A DNA stretch of 64,000 nt, taken from Diadema setosum (Eukaryota; Echinodermata; Echinoidea; Diadematoida; Diadematidae). A model generated the notes under the pieces. That model saw only the letters and a list, made by a program, of their open reading frames with translations. It ran no database searches and was not told where the DNA came from. Below are positions 40,101-52,800 of the stretch, in pieces. The stretch covers positions 6,105,544 to 6,169,543 of the forward strand of contig CM067070.1 in assembly GCA_033980235.1 (NCBI GenBank). Direction: 5' to 3'. Within the stretch, counting starts at the first letter, position 1. Each line of letters begins with the position of its first letter. Both the position numbers and the translations under genes were made by a program.

Positions 40101-43100
40101 CATCCTTCCTAACGATGCTGCTGGCGAGAGTCTCATCAACACTGTTGTAGGCGGGGTCGTCATCAACCGGGGGCTGGGAGTTTCCCCCTCCTCCAGCCTC
40201 CTTCTTCTTATCGTCCTTGATGATGTCATAGGTGCCGTTGTAATCGTTCTCGGCATTCTCCGCGATGTCTGGCACCTTTGGCGGGATGGGCGGGAGCTCC
40301 GGGAGGCGGCGGTCGACGGTCGAGGTGCGCTTGATGTTCACGGGTGGGGAGCTCTCCGTTGGTGAAGTGGCTCCATTGGGGGAGGGGGGTAGGGTCTTGA
40401 AGCTTGTTGATTGGCTGATGCTGTTGCCAGGTATGCCATTGGGCAACGTTGCCACCTTGTTCGTGTCAGTTTGTGGTTGCTGTCAAACATGCGAAAAGAC
40501 AGATATCATTCTCATTTATTTTAGCTGAAGCTCACATTCATCAGAAAATCAAAGAGGTAGGGTAATATTTTTTTTTTCATCCTTTTTTTCCCAATTCTGC
40601 AACTTTACAATATCTGGGAAATTATTCTTGAATGTATTGTGGGTATCACTTTCATCTTCAACAAATTCTAGAATATTCCATGAAATAGGGGAGGTCACAT
40701 AACCTTTTTTTCGTCAGGTGGGAACTTGTTTTGTTTTGTTTTTGTTTTTTTCATCTGGCTGACCATTATCTCATCCAGCCTGAAAATAGAAAGACATTGA
40801 TACAGTATCAATATTTTCATAGTAGCCAGTGGAGAAAGCCCATTAGATTTGTTCTACTAGAACATGCAGGAACAGATGAGGTCACTGTTTTTCTTGGCAG
40901 ACTGGTAAAGGGTTTCCTCGTGTTAATTGATTTTCAGTTTGGATTAGACATGGTTTATTTTCATAGCATGGTTTCACAGGATGTAGTGTAGAAGGCTTCA
41001 CCCATTATAAGTCCTATCATCTTACATTTGATACTCTCAAGTGCTGATCAAGTGAAGTGGAGCGTCTCATGTTTCATTTAACTTCCTTAAACCTATTAAA
41101 CTGTTCTTTTGTTCTCCAAAGTGCTCTCAGATGTCTAGAAGCTCCCAGTCAATGAAGAGATTATCTCATCCCTGTAATCCTGATAGTGTCAGTCAAAAGC
41201 GTCCCAGTGTCCCAGTCAATGAAAAGATTATCTCATCCCCGTAATCCTCATACAGTCATCATTAGAGTTTCTGTTGAAATGGGTGTCATTAACCCGTTGA
41301 AGATGGGCTGATTTTGCTACAGCACGCATTTTCCATAGACTCTTGCCCGAGTATATTCGGGATTCGTCCTCAACGGGCTAAACTTGGGTGGGCTCTCTTA
41401 ACTGGTGATTGAGGTAGTGGATACCTTTTACAGAACCTTTTACAGAACCTTTTACAGAACTCCCAAAAAGGATACCTTTTACAGAACTCCCAAAATGCAG
41501 CAAAACATTAAATATGAACCTCAGGGGACTTGTTTAGGCCACTGCTTTAGAAATTTGGAAGTCAACAGTTATCTACAATTTGAATAATGCACAAAACTCA
41601 ACTACTCAGTAGTTCTGTGTATCAGCCACACTTAAGCCTTTTTGTTACAGTCTTCTGTATTTTTTTTATCTATAAACACAAATCTAAAAGTATAACAGCT
41701 GATGTAATAACATAAAGAGTGTGTGGCAAGAATATAGAAATGTTTGTAAGTTTTGATGAACTTTATTCACAAAATATACATGATGGACACACATGCAGTG
41801 CATGGGTCTGCAAAGGTAGCCTAGTAATGTACTGGAATTTACGGTGAGCCCCGAAAAGAATTCAATTCAAAATCTAACGGTCAATAAAAATGTACTAAAT
41901 GTTACCTTCCACTTTCAATACTTTATGGGAGTTTCTAAAATGATACTCTCTTCAACATACCACTGTGTTTATACAACTCTTCATTTAAGGCATGCAAATG
42001 GGATTCCCTACCTTTAAGTGAAGTACATGTACAAATGTAGAAATGACTGACTGAATGCCCACCCATGATCGCCCCCCCCCCCCAAAAAAAAAAACGGGGG
42101 GTAGCTGAAGAAATGGCTGGGAATTTCCCATTATATTTATTATTACATTTAAATTTGTAACACGCTTTACTGTTTCTACTATATAAAAAAAAAAGCGAAA
42201 GAAGAGAAAACATTAAGCAACTTTTCTAGAGCCAAAAGTGAAGATTCCTGTGAATGTTTTTATTATACATTTGAATTATCACTCTTCTAGTCACCTTTCA
42301 GGGAGGAATCAATACTGTACATCTTATTGTACATTGTAGTCCAGTGTGGCAGAATACTATTAAAGTCAAGGTCATATTTCTAACTGCTTGATTTTGAAAC
42401 AATGCTCTGCTACAGCTGTTGTTGAGGTGCAACCAGACCTTCTGCTTGACTCATGAACAGCTGCAAAATTTGGCAGGTAAAACCGTCCACCTCAAACGAG
42501 TTTGACTGCACAACAACAGGCATCACACATCTAATTCCCCTTCCTTTTTGACTTCCTATGTAGCTAAAAAGGCAAATCAAATATAAACACAGTAACACAC
42601 AGGAAACATGCAAATATACTTTTCACAAGGAACATCCCCCCCCCCCCCATGATCTCCTTCAGCAGCACTCACCAAGGAAAAAAAAAGAAAACAACAACAA
42701 TGAAACAATATTGTAAGCAGTATAAAAAAAAAAAAACGTTATGGCTGAATGTACAAATAAATTGTTTGCCAAGTGTTGGGCGGACACTGTACTGGCTCAC
42801 TTGAACAGTTTCTTTTGACGGAACTTGGCTCACGCCATGTGTGTACACTGGCAGGGGCCGAGCAGCTGGTGAGCGGAAATATGAATCACATAATCATTTG
42901 TTTGATCTGCAGTGGCAGTTATCCAGGCAGCTACCTCAGTCTTTACATCCTGGTTTCTCTGCCTCAGGGGTGCAAAGATGAAATTATGGCATACATGTAC
43001 ATGTACAACATAATGTCATGTCCCCCAATACATATTGTATATTTTGCACGTGCATAGCCAAACCCAATGGGGACTTGTATATTCGCATCAAATTTGGGTC

Positions 43101-46100
43101 ACAACTCGCCGTACTTGCAAGTGCGTGCTGTCTACTTGCAAAAACGTGGACAAAATTTGGGGATCCGTATACGTAGTAAGTACCGCCTCAGTACGGATTT
43201 TGGAGCACACAGACACGACGTAACACTTTCAGTGCAAGTAGAAGTTTCGCTGCGTTCGAGCTGCAGTCGTGCTACGGATTCATCCCAATATGGGTGACGC
43301 GCGTTCTCTGTACAGCCGACTTGCATGCACTTACAACATACGTGAGCAGCACGTGAAAGTACGTCCTCAGTACGACGCGGCAGTCGCGTGGATATCATAC
43401 GTTGTAAGCACGTTGTCGACAAGCACATTGTAAGCACGTACAACTTACTTACCACATGCACAACGTACATACGGTGGACGCGACCGCTTATGGCACGTAC
43501 TTACACCTTGCGCACCCGTACTACCTTCCTGCTTTTGCCACTCTTTCCCCACATTTTCAAAAAAACTTAGCATCCATGGCCCCCGCAAAAACGTATGGAC
43601 TGTAATACACGCACGGTGAGTTGTAACCAAGACTTAACTGATAAACTCTTGGGAGGAAATGACAAATGTCTAAATATTAGAAGAATAATTCCTATTTAGG
43701 AAGCAAAGTTGGCAATTTGTTACCTTGAAGATGATATAATCATTGTTGCCTTTATTATATGGGAGGTAATATTTTGGCATGTCATTTTTTACGAATATTT
43801 GTAAACTCTAAAAATTCATGAAAATGAAACCATTATAAAAGAATGTATGGCACACACATTTAATATCATGTATCCATGGGTAAGAACCATGTTAAAAACA
43901 GATTTGTATCATTTAAACTGGATGAAAAAAATACTGTGATGAATATAGATTGATACTATACATGTAGTACACGTGTATGATGCCTGTTTCAGTCGGCTTT
44001 TTAACCATCAACCTAAGCAATAAAAACTTTGCATACATGTAAATATCATGTGTACACGTGTACTTTCAGCTCCTTCCTTTTGGTTTCTTGTGAACATTTG
44101 AGGCATCTCTCTTTTTTTTTTCCTCTTTTCTTCATTTTTTTTTCTCTCATTTTTTTTTTTTTTTTTTGAGGGGGGGGGATTTGCATTATTTTTTAGTTCA
44201 ATAGTAATTGTCCATGAGGACACTGCAAATTACAAGCTTTGCTTTTCAGCAGTCCCCTCCACTTCAAACAATTTCAATTTTGACTTGGTGAAATCAGAAA
44301 GGACACAGTATTTACTGTCAGTTCAAAGTATTTTTCTCTGGTACAACATTCAAGTTGCTTTTGTGTTTGATTATCTGACACTTTTGTTTTGTGTTGTTGG
44401 AAATGACATTAAATGAAATATGAAAATGAAATGAAAATCTTACAATGGCTGGAAACTATTAAAAGTATCACAATGTAGAATAATACAATGTACATGTATG
44501 TAACATATCCACATTAATGCCTACTAACAGAACTTCTCGTATTTGTTTGTTTGTTTGTTGTTGGGTGTTTTTTTCTGCTCTGAATGTTACTATTTTATAA
44601 AATTGAAATTTTAAGAATTATTCAAGATGATATCGCCCATATTTATTAGGGAGAACAGCAGAGACAGGATGGTTCCTCCAAAGACTGTTTTTATTTATTT
44701 TTTTTTTTTATGTCATTCAGTTATCTAATAAAGTGATGAGAGAGTTCAGAATGCCTATTAGATTCATGATGTAAAAACTTACCACAACCTGTGTTCCATT
44801 CCTTTTGGGATTTTCCTGGACATGGCTCACATTCTCAGCACTGAAAATTAAGGAATAGAAAAACAACATCAACACTAATACAAATTACACTGTACTGCTT
44901 GATTTATGATGATAACAGTCACATTTCATCATATATCATTCTTCATCTGTTATCATTCTTTCATCATTCTACACATCTCCTATTTTTTCTTTCATCACCT
45001 TTGCCTTCTAAATGCAGAGTAGTAGTGGTAGTAGCGGCATGCGGTAGTAAAGCTGTACACTGTAGTAGTTCAGCAACTTATCAGTATAGATTGTACAAGT
45101 GTACATAGGTTACCAGTTCATAACCAGTGCCATTTTACACGATTGGTATTATCAATCATCATTTAATCACAATCATTGGTGTGAATTGTTTAATATATTA
45201 GGAAGTTATAGTTATCAGTCCATTGATACTGAGAAGCATCCAGCAATACATGTACAGTTGTAGGAATACTTTCATTACTGTTGCTGTTATTGATTATATT
45301 AACAATCATCACTTTCATCCACATTATGACATCATCCCTTCCCCTTCAGATGATATGCCAGCCGCAGCTCTCCGTTGAGGACGAGTCCTGAGTATACTCG
45401 GGCAGGTATGCTATGGGAAATGTGTGTTGTAGCAAAATCAGGCCATAATCAACGGGTTTATAACAATTCTGAAGATCGATAGAACTTACAATGATAAATT
45501 CATGCAGGCAAAATACTATGAATCATTCATCCTCAAACATCAGCGCGATCAAAAGTTAACAGAACAGTGTATCTACTACAGTTGAATATCATGCCAAGGG
45601 TCACCCTGGCACTGTGGGAAGTCACTCAAAACAGGTAAACGTACATTGTCGCGGGGCAAATATAAAATTGTATAATATATTTATACCAGCAGAATTCTGT
45701 ACATAATTACAAGAAAAACAGTGTTTGGTTGCAATGCTGTGGTGCCGACAAACTGACCACAGATAGAAAAATGAAACTGCGATGTATATAATTAGGGATG
45801 ACTTCCCAGAGACTATCCAAACAGACTATATTTTTGTTACATTTTTCTCAGTCCACAGAGCCATTAGATCATCTTCTGAAGTGGGTAATTCTCATTACGT
45901 GGATAACACACACTTCCTCCCTTGATTGGTGGATAAAAGCAGCTGCCATTATGACCAAACGAAAAGAAAGAAAGAAAAAAAGCTCTGTTTGCACACCACC
46001 ATACGATGATGGCAGATCCACTACTCATCCGCCGACTCTTTGCGGTATAACCATACGCTGGCGGCCATAATCACCAAGTTGATGTCAAACGGCAGGTTGT

Positions 46101-46634
46101 GCAACTGTGCCACACCCTGATCCACTGGACGTGGGAGTTTTTGGTTTTGTTTTTTGTTTTTGTATGTTTTTTCGTTATAAATAATCAGGTTTAAAGGGGA
46201 GTGTATCCTTCAGAACAATATCCAATACTGAGGTTCTTGCTGATGGCAGTTACCTTTATAAACATATCACAGAGGATCAAATGATATGCATCAGATTGTT
46301 TTCTATATAAAAAGGCATCACAAAGTAATTAAGACTGTAAATACTGTACATTGTAACATTACATGGCAATAAATTCTGTCACCTTTTGCACTACAAGTGT
46401 ACAGTATACAAGAAATCTATGATTTTCATCTTTACATACAACACCTGTTCTTATCATATTTTCACTGTGATCATCATAGTTCATATTCTCACCATGATTA
46501 TTTCATATTCAGCACATCTTTTAGGGCAGAGAAAGTAAGTCTCCACCACTTCAAAATTGTGATATACAGTAGTGCCAGGCAAGCAGTGGGAATATGTGTA
46601 CACATCATGTTCTGGCAATCAAGGAATCAATTAC

Positions 46635-46679
<45 letters not shown>

Positions 46680-46716
46680 ATACATACATACATACATACA
46701 TACATACATACATACA

Positions 46717-46751
<35 letters not shown>

Positions 46752-46788
46752 ATACATACATACATACATACATACATACATACATACA

Positions 46789-46819
<31 letters not shown>

Positions 46820-49800
46820 ATACATAAATAAATAAATAAAAATCAAAACATACTGTGAGATCATATTGTGTTTCTCTCACTCCTGAGGCCTTTTGTATTA
46901 ATCCCCCCAAATCTATCAAGAAAAAGAATAAAAATAATTAATATCAAAATCATTCAGTGTACTAGTTAAATTTTCACTTTTAGGTATGATGTAAATCTGC
47001 ATTTTGTAATATGACACATAGACATACATGTACTGTATAGTAATTATACGCATTAGAAAACGATAGGTCTGACTATTCGTTCATAATGCATACCTACATT
47101 GTACCGCAGACATTATTATCATACTTTGTGTGTTGATGTACAATTGTATTTAGGACATTTCACTAGTCTAATAGGCATAGAGCTCTTTAAAGTCCTATTA
47201 AGTCCTTATGCCCCTCCTTCATCCACTTGAAAATATTTTATGCAGCATTCTGCTTTCACTCTGGACATCCGCCAAGCATATTTCATCCCAGATTTATATT
47301 TTGTTTGTAAACCTTGTTCCTTGATGCTCTGCAAGTCACTTTCAACACCATATTGTTAAACCATTATTAAAGAAAATAAAAGCGGACTATTTGAGCAGCA
47401 CTTTTCATTGTAAAATGAACTTCTCCAATTTTCACTAGAGTGGCCTTTTCATAACACTTGATAAAACACATACCGGTACATGTACACTTTGCAATCCATA
47501 CAAATGTACATGTAGTTCACACGGTTGCTTTTAAATGTGGGGTACTACATGTATACTTCAGCCTAGAACTATTTAATAGACTAATTGTCTCATCTTCACA
47601 ATATTAAAAAAAGACATCCCCTCTGGCCACCTGCTGTTATGGGTGTCCTCTTTGGAGAAAAAAGGTTCACTAACCGCCAGTGAACACTGCCCAGGAAACA
47701 CCTCTAATTTGTTCATAATGAATTGCCATAACTATTGCCAGCACGGCCTGATGAAAAGTGCACATGCCACAATTGATTTGACATTATTGTTGCAACTTCC
47801 TTTGTTTGCTTGTTTTGTTTACTAGACTATGCTACCTTGTACATAATAAATTTTCAAAACGATGCTATTGAAACTGTACTGCAGTTAACAGTCAATATAT
47901 TGTACATAGCAAACACACACACTAATTGTCAGAATGGCTTGGTAAACAACAACTGCTGGTGATAGAACAGAACTACTGTATGCGTAGCAAGCTTCATGTG
48001 GGATCAATGTTTGTACATCATTGTATGTCAATATGTATTTGAGGATTATTTTCCCCAATGTAGCTCTACTGTCAATATCATGGGAGGAGTTGGCCATCAA
48101 AATGTGGTTTGAAATGAATGGTTGATTTTAAATGGGCATGGCACATTGTATTGTACAATGTAGCATTGTCTGTTAAAAGCCCTATCACCAGTGTTTGCTA
48201 TGTCATTCACATGCAACGAACACAAATTGGCAAGATACCAAGTATGAAGTACTAAATACCAAGATTTATTGCAACCATTCTGATAGACAAAAATATCCCA
48301 CTTACAACTGTATATTGTACAGACCCCAGCAGTAATTTGTCGATCAAACTGTGCATGCCTGAAATCTTGTGAAGGGTGGCCCTTGCTCAAATTGTGTTCA
48401 TGTGCTGTTATGGGTGTGTTTTGAATGATGGGATGAAAAATCTCACTAATTTTTATTGTTGTCCAGTGTTCACACACTCACTGCGGTGCAAATCACTGTG
48501 CTACTCATTCTCAAATATGTGACCGTGCACCTCAAAACGAACATAAAGTCGCACACACTGATTTTGCGTGAGGACTGAAAATAAGTGAAATAGGTCATCC
48601 TAGCCGAACTTGACTTTTTCATATTTTCTGAAAGAGCAGGTCTTCTTTTACATTATGATAAAATTTGGTATCATAAAATGGGCAGGAAAGTGTGTTTTTT
48701 TAGCAGTTTATCTCGAACATTTTTGGTAGAATAGTGTGATTAGGTGTGTCTTTAGAATCCCTTTTTCATTTCTGAACTAGAAATGTCGCTATGGCGACTG
48801 GTATGCCTCCGCCATAATGCATGATTTTCCCAATAGGTCTAGATAGTACATGTGGACAATGTATGATTACATTTTCACAAAATTGGCAAAATATTGAAAT
48901 GACAAGTTTGTCACAAACGTGTTAAATGTTCACCTTCCTTGACCTAGGTTTAATTGGATGAATAGGAGAGCATGTATCTAGGGATTTAAGGACTTTAACC
49001 TGACTTTGACCCATTCATACCATTAGGCATTGAGTAATTTTCAAGGTACAGGTGTGGAGAAAAAGTGCAATTTCTGAATTGAATAGTAAATTGTTACCAT
49101 TTTCATCTGGCCCTTGACCCTAAAATTCATAAGATAATCACTTTCAGGTAGAACATGCATAATATGTACTAAGTTTCAAGATAACTTGAGCCACTTCGTG
49201 ATATGGAGGAAAAAGTTAGTTCAGCACTTTCACTTGATCTTTGACCTTTTGACCTTTGAGGCAAAAAAAGAAGAAAAAAAAAAACTTTCCAGAGAATTTC
49301 TGTTAGGTTACACATGCATACACCAAGTGTAAAAAAATAATAAGCCTGCTGGCATTGCATAAATATGAGGGAAATAGTAAAATTTTGAAGTGTTGCACTT
49401 GACCTTTGACCCCATGAACCCTACATTCTCTAGATAATCACTTCCAGTCAGTACATGTATATACTATGTTCCATGAAGATACCTTGAACAATTTTCCAAG
49501 GCACGGAGAAAAAAAAGAAGTTTTGATATTTTTACTTGACCTTTTGACCTTTGACCTTTGACCTCATGATCCAAACTACCACCAGCGACTCTTAATTGGG
49601 TAATACATGTATACACTAAGTTTCAAGAAAATATCTTCAGGCATTCAATAGATATGGCGAAAATAGTGAAATTTCATGTATTTGACCCTGACCTTTTGAC
49701 CTTTGACCTTTGACCTCATGACGCAAACTTTCACCAGAGAATCTTAATTGGGTAATACATGTATACACTAAGTTTCAAGAAAATATCTTCAGGCATTCAA

Positions 49801-52800
49801 TAGATATGGTGGAAAAAGTGAAATTTTATGTATTTGACCTTGACCTTTTGACCTTTGACCTTGAGCATGTGCACCCAAAAGTTGATAGGCACAACTTCAC
49901 CCCCTAATACACATACATGCCAAGTTTCATTAGGATACCTCAAAAGGTTTTGGTAGTTACCCTGTCCACAAAATTCATTACGGACGGACGGAAGGACGGA
50001 CGGACGGAAGGACGGACGGACGGACAGACGGACGGACGGACGGACAACCCGAAAACATAATGCCTCCGGCACCACTTCGTGGCGGAGGCATAAAAACCTT
50101 GTCCACACTCTTTACTTTCAACTCTAATAACTTTTGAAAGGATAATTCTACTGCTTTGAAAGTTGGCATTAATTATGGACAGAGTGTGTTAATGAGGCAT
50201 GCTTAATTTCAGTTTAATCTGATAATCCCTTCATTGTTGTTACTCTGGTGGTTTACTTCCTGTTTTTTGTCCCATTCATCGCACAGCCAGCACGGTTTGG
50301 TAAAGATTAAGCGCTTGAATAGACACTGTACTTCAGAGCCTCTTTTCTCAGTTCACACTTTTCCTGAGTTTGTTTTGAGGTGCAGGGTCACATATATGTA
50401 ATCACTACCTGACAATAATTCTGAAAAGATTTCTTGGGACTTGGATTGTGATGCTGATAACGATCATGCTACATATATTTGTATCATTATGAGATTTGTA
50501 TTATACCATGTTCACAACAGCAAAATCTATGGATCACAATGCAAATTGTGAGATATGGATCGTGTTAATTTGTGTCGGTGTGAATGCCATTATCATACTA
50601 CATATCTGATTACCCACTTGCTTGACTTTGCACCACACATCTCAACTTTGAGGTTTGTACACCTGTACCATGTTTGTATATATATACAATGTATTTTTAA
50701 ATCCGGTGGCAGACTTTCTTATCATTTCTGTTGAAGGCTTTCAGATATGAAGTGAAACAAGCCATCACTACAATGCTCAATAGAGTCCGAAGAATTATCA
50801 GGAAATTTGATTTTTGGCAACTTTATCAGCCCATGTAGTGGAAAGAAATCCCCATTGGTAATTATAAACAAAAACGAGGTCTCCATTCACATAAAAGTTT
50901 ACTTGCCAAAATATCTTGCATCATTTCATACTCATAATTCGAGATGTGAAAATTGAATTTGAGTTTACATACATTACACTGTATGTACACTACCGTATAC
51001 GATGGTTTAATCTATTATTTTTCATTCTTTCTTTTTTCTTTTTCTTTTTTTGTTCTGGTGTTTCCTTAATAAAGCTTCCATTAGTGATGACTGCTACTTG
51101 TGTTTTGAAATAATCATCCCCTTTGGTAACTGTTTTAATACACGACTTTTTCCGCGCACTGCTGGGATGTTCAATCACAGCATCCATAAACCAACATTTC
51201 TGTCATTGCTGTGCTCTGATTTATGGCCACATTCTACATATCAACCCACCTTTATGCGTGATGGCTTCATACATAAAATGCACACACCCCCACCACCACT
51301 TCCCGCCCATACAGTGTACCCCGCGTCCTTCCTTTCCACAGCCAAATTACCCCTTAAAGTGAAACGTTGCTTGAATATTAACCTCGACTTTGATTGATAG
51401 ACAAGAAATGACTTCTAGAAAACAAAGAAAGTTCTACATGTATGTACCTGCAATCAGACAAAACTATGGGATATGAAACACACACGTGATGTGTACATTG
51501 TACATAAATATCAAAGGCCCATCAAATCTTTCACATTATTCTATCAGAGCCATAATGTGCATGTAATGCTAGAGAACATTTTTATTTCTAAAGCAGGAAT
51601 ATTTCTCTACTGAATTTAAACAATGACAATGAATAATGAATACTTGGAATAGTTATAAGCCTACATCTCATTGCAAACACTTCTCAACATGGAAGAGATT
51701 TTTAACTTGAAAGCTTTTACCACTCTGTCACAAACACAAACAAACTTCATGCCCAGAATGGCACCCAACCCAGTCATTTTCAACACCACAACTTCCAGGT
51801 TTGTCTGAAATACCTCAATGTCACTTCCACCCTTTCAATCTGCTACTGGATGTGTACATGTGTACAACTTTACATTTGTGACCCTGCACCTCAAAACAAA
51901 CAAAAAGTCGCCCGACATGAATTTTTAGTTAAGACCATATTCTGAAAGAGCAGACTTTAAGCTTTAAAATGATGTGTAACTCAAATCAAATGGACTCTCC
52001 TAACCTATCTAAATATTGGAAAGAAAGCACAAACTCACGAAAAGTGTGAACTGAGAAAAGAGGCTCTGAAGTACAGTGTTTATTCAAGCGCTTAATCTTT
52101 ACCAAACCGTGCTGCCTGTGTGATGAATGGGATAAAAAACAGGAAGTAAACCACCAGAGTAACAACAATGAAGGGATAATCAGATTAAACTGAAATTAAG
52201 CATGCCTCATTAACACATTCTGTCCATAATTAATGCCAACTTTCAAAGCAGTAGCACTATCCTTTCAAAAGTTATTAGAGTTGAAAGTGAAGAGTGTGGA
52301 CAAGGTTTTTCAGAAATGAAAAAGGGATTCTACAGACACACCTAATCACACAATTCCAAATATGTTCGAGATAAACGGCTAAAAAACACACTTTCCTGCC
52401 CGTTCTATGATACCAAATTTTAGCATAATATAAAAGAAGACCCGCTCTTTCAGAAAATATGAAAAAGTCAAGTTCGGCTAGGTTGACCTATTTCACTTAT
52501 TTTCAGTCCTCACGCAAAATCAGTGTGTGCGGCTTATGTTCGTTTTGAGGTGCACGGTCACATTTACACTATAGACATTGTACACATCACACAAATGTAC
52601 ACTAAAACTGTACATGCTATGTGTATACATATATACAACATATTCAGTGTACACTGCATTGTACCTTCTAGCTACACTGTACAAGTACTGTATACGCCAT
52701 ATATTTCGCGAGTCCAAATTTTTGCGAATCGGGAATTCCTGACGATTTCGCGAGTGGTTAAATTCGCAATCGTGTAGTCCTGTACGGAACGGAGAAATGT

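Larger units (their letters stand above)
40480..44782 (-). other. Intron, 4.3 kb
   Basis: Starts GTAAGT, ends GACAG. It contains two small tandem repeats (41143-41270 and 41427-41490), B5, the CpG-rich foldback N (43094-43630) and long T/G/C runs. No coding exon was recognised. Confidence 0.75.
48518..50392. mobile_element. Family P foldback P1, split by E2
   Basis: Left end TGTGACCGTGCACCTCAAAA, right end TTTTGAGGTGCAGGGTCACA. The two parts, 48518-48776 and 50095-50392, together match the reverse complement of P2, with about 130 bp missing near one end. Non-coding. Confidence 0.72.

Noticed and set aside
40011..40479. ITIM/ITAM receptor tail as the explanation for the tyrosines
   Set aside because: No tyrosine has the hydrophobic or Ser residue at -2 of an ITIM, and no pair has ITAM spacing with YxxL/I; the plain YxxV/I code fits Csk/Src docking better.
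46605..46919. Minus-strand frames of repeated Phe-Ile-Tyr-Leu and Met-Tyr-Val-Cys
   Set aside because: Translation of the AAAT/ACAT tetranucleotide array.
49979..50044. GGAC repeats as a possible CRISPR-like or regulatory array
   Set aside because: A simple tetranucleotide expansion inside repeat E2; no spacers.
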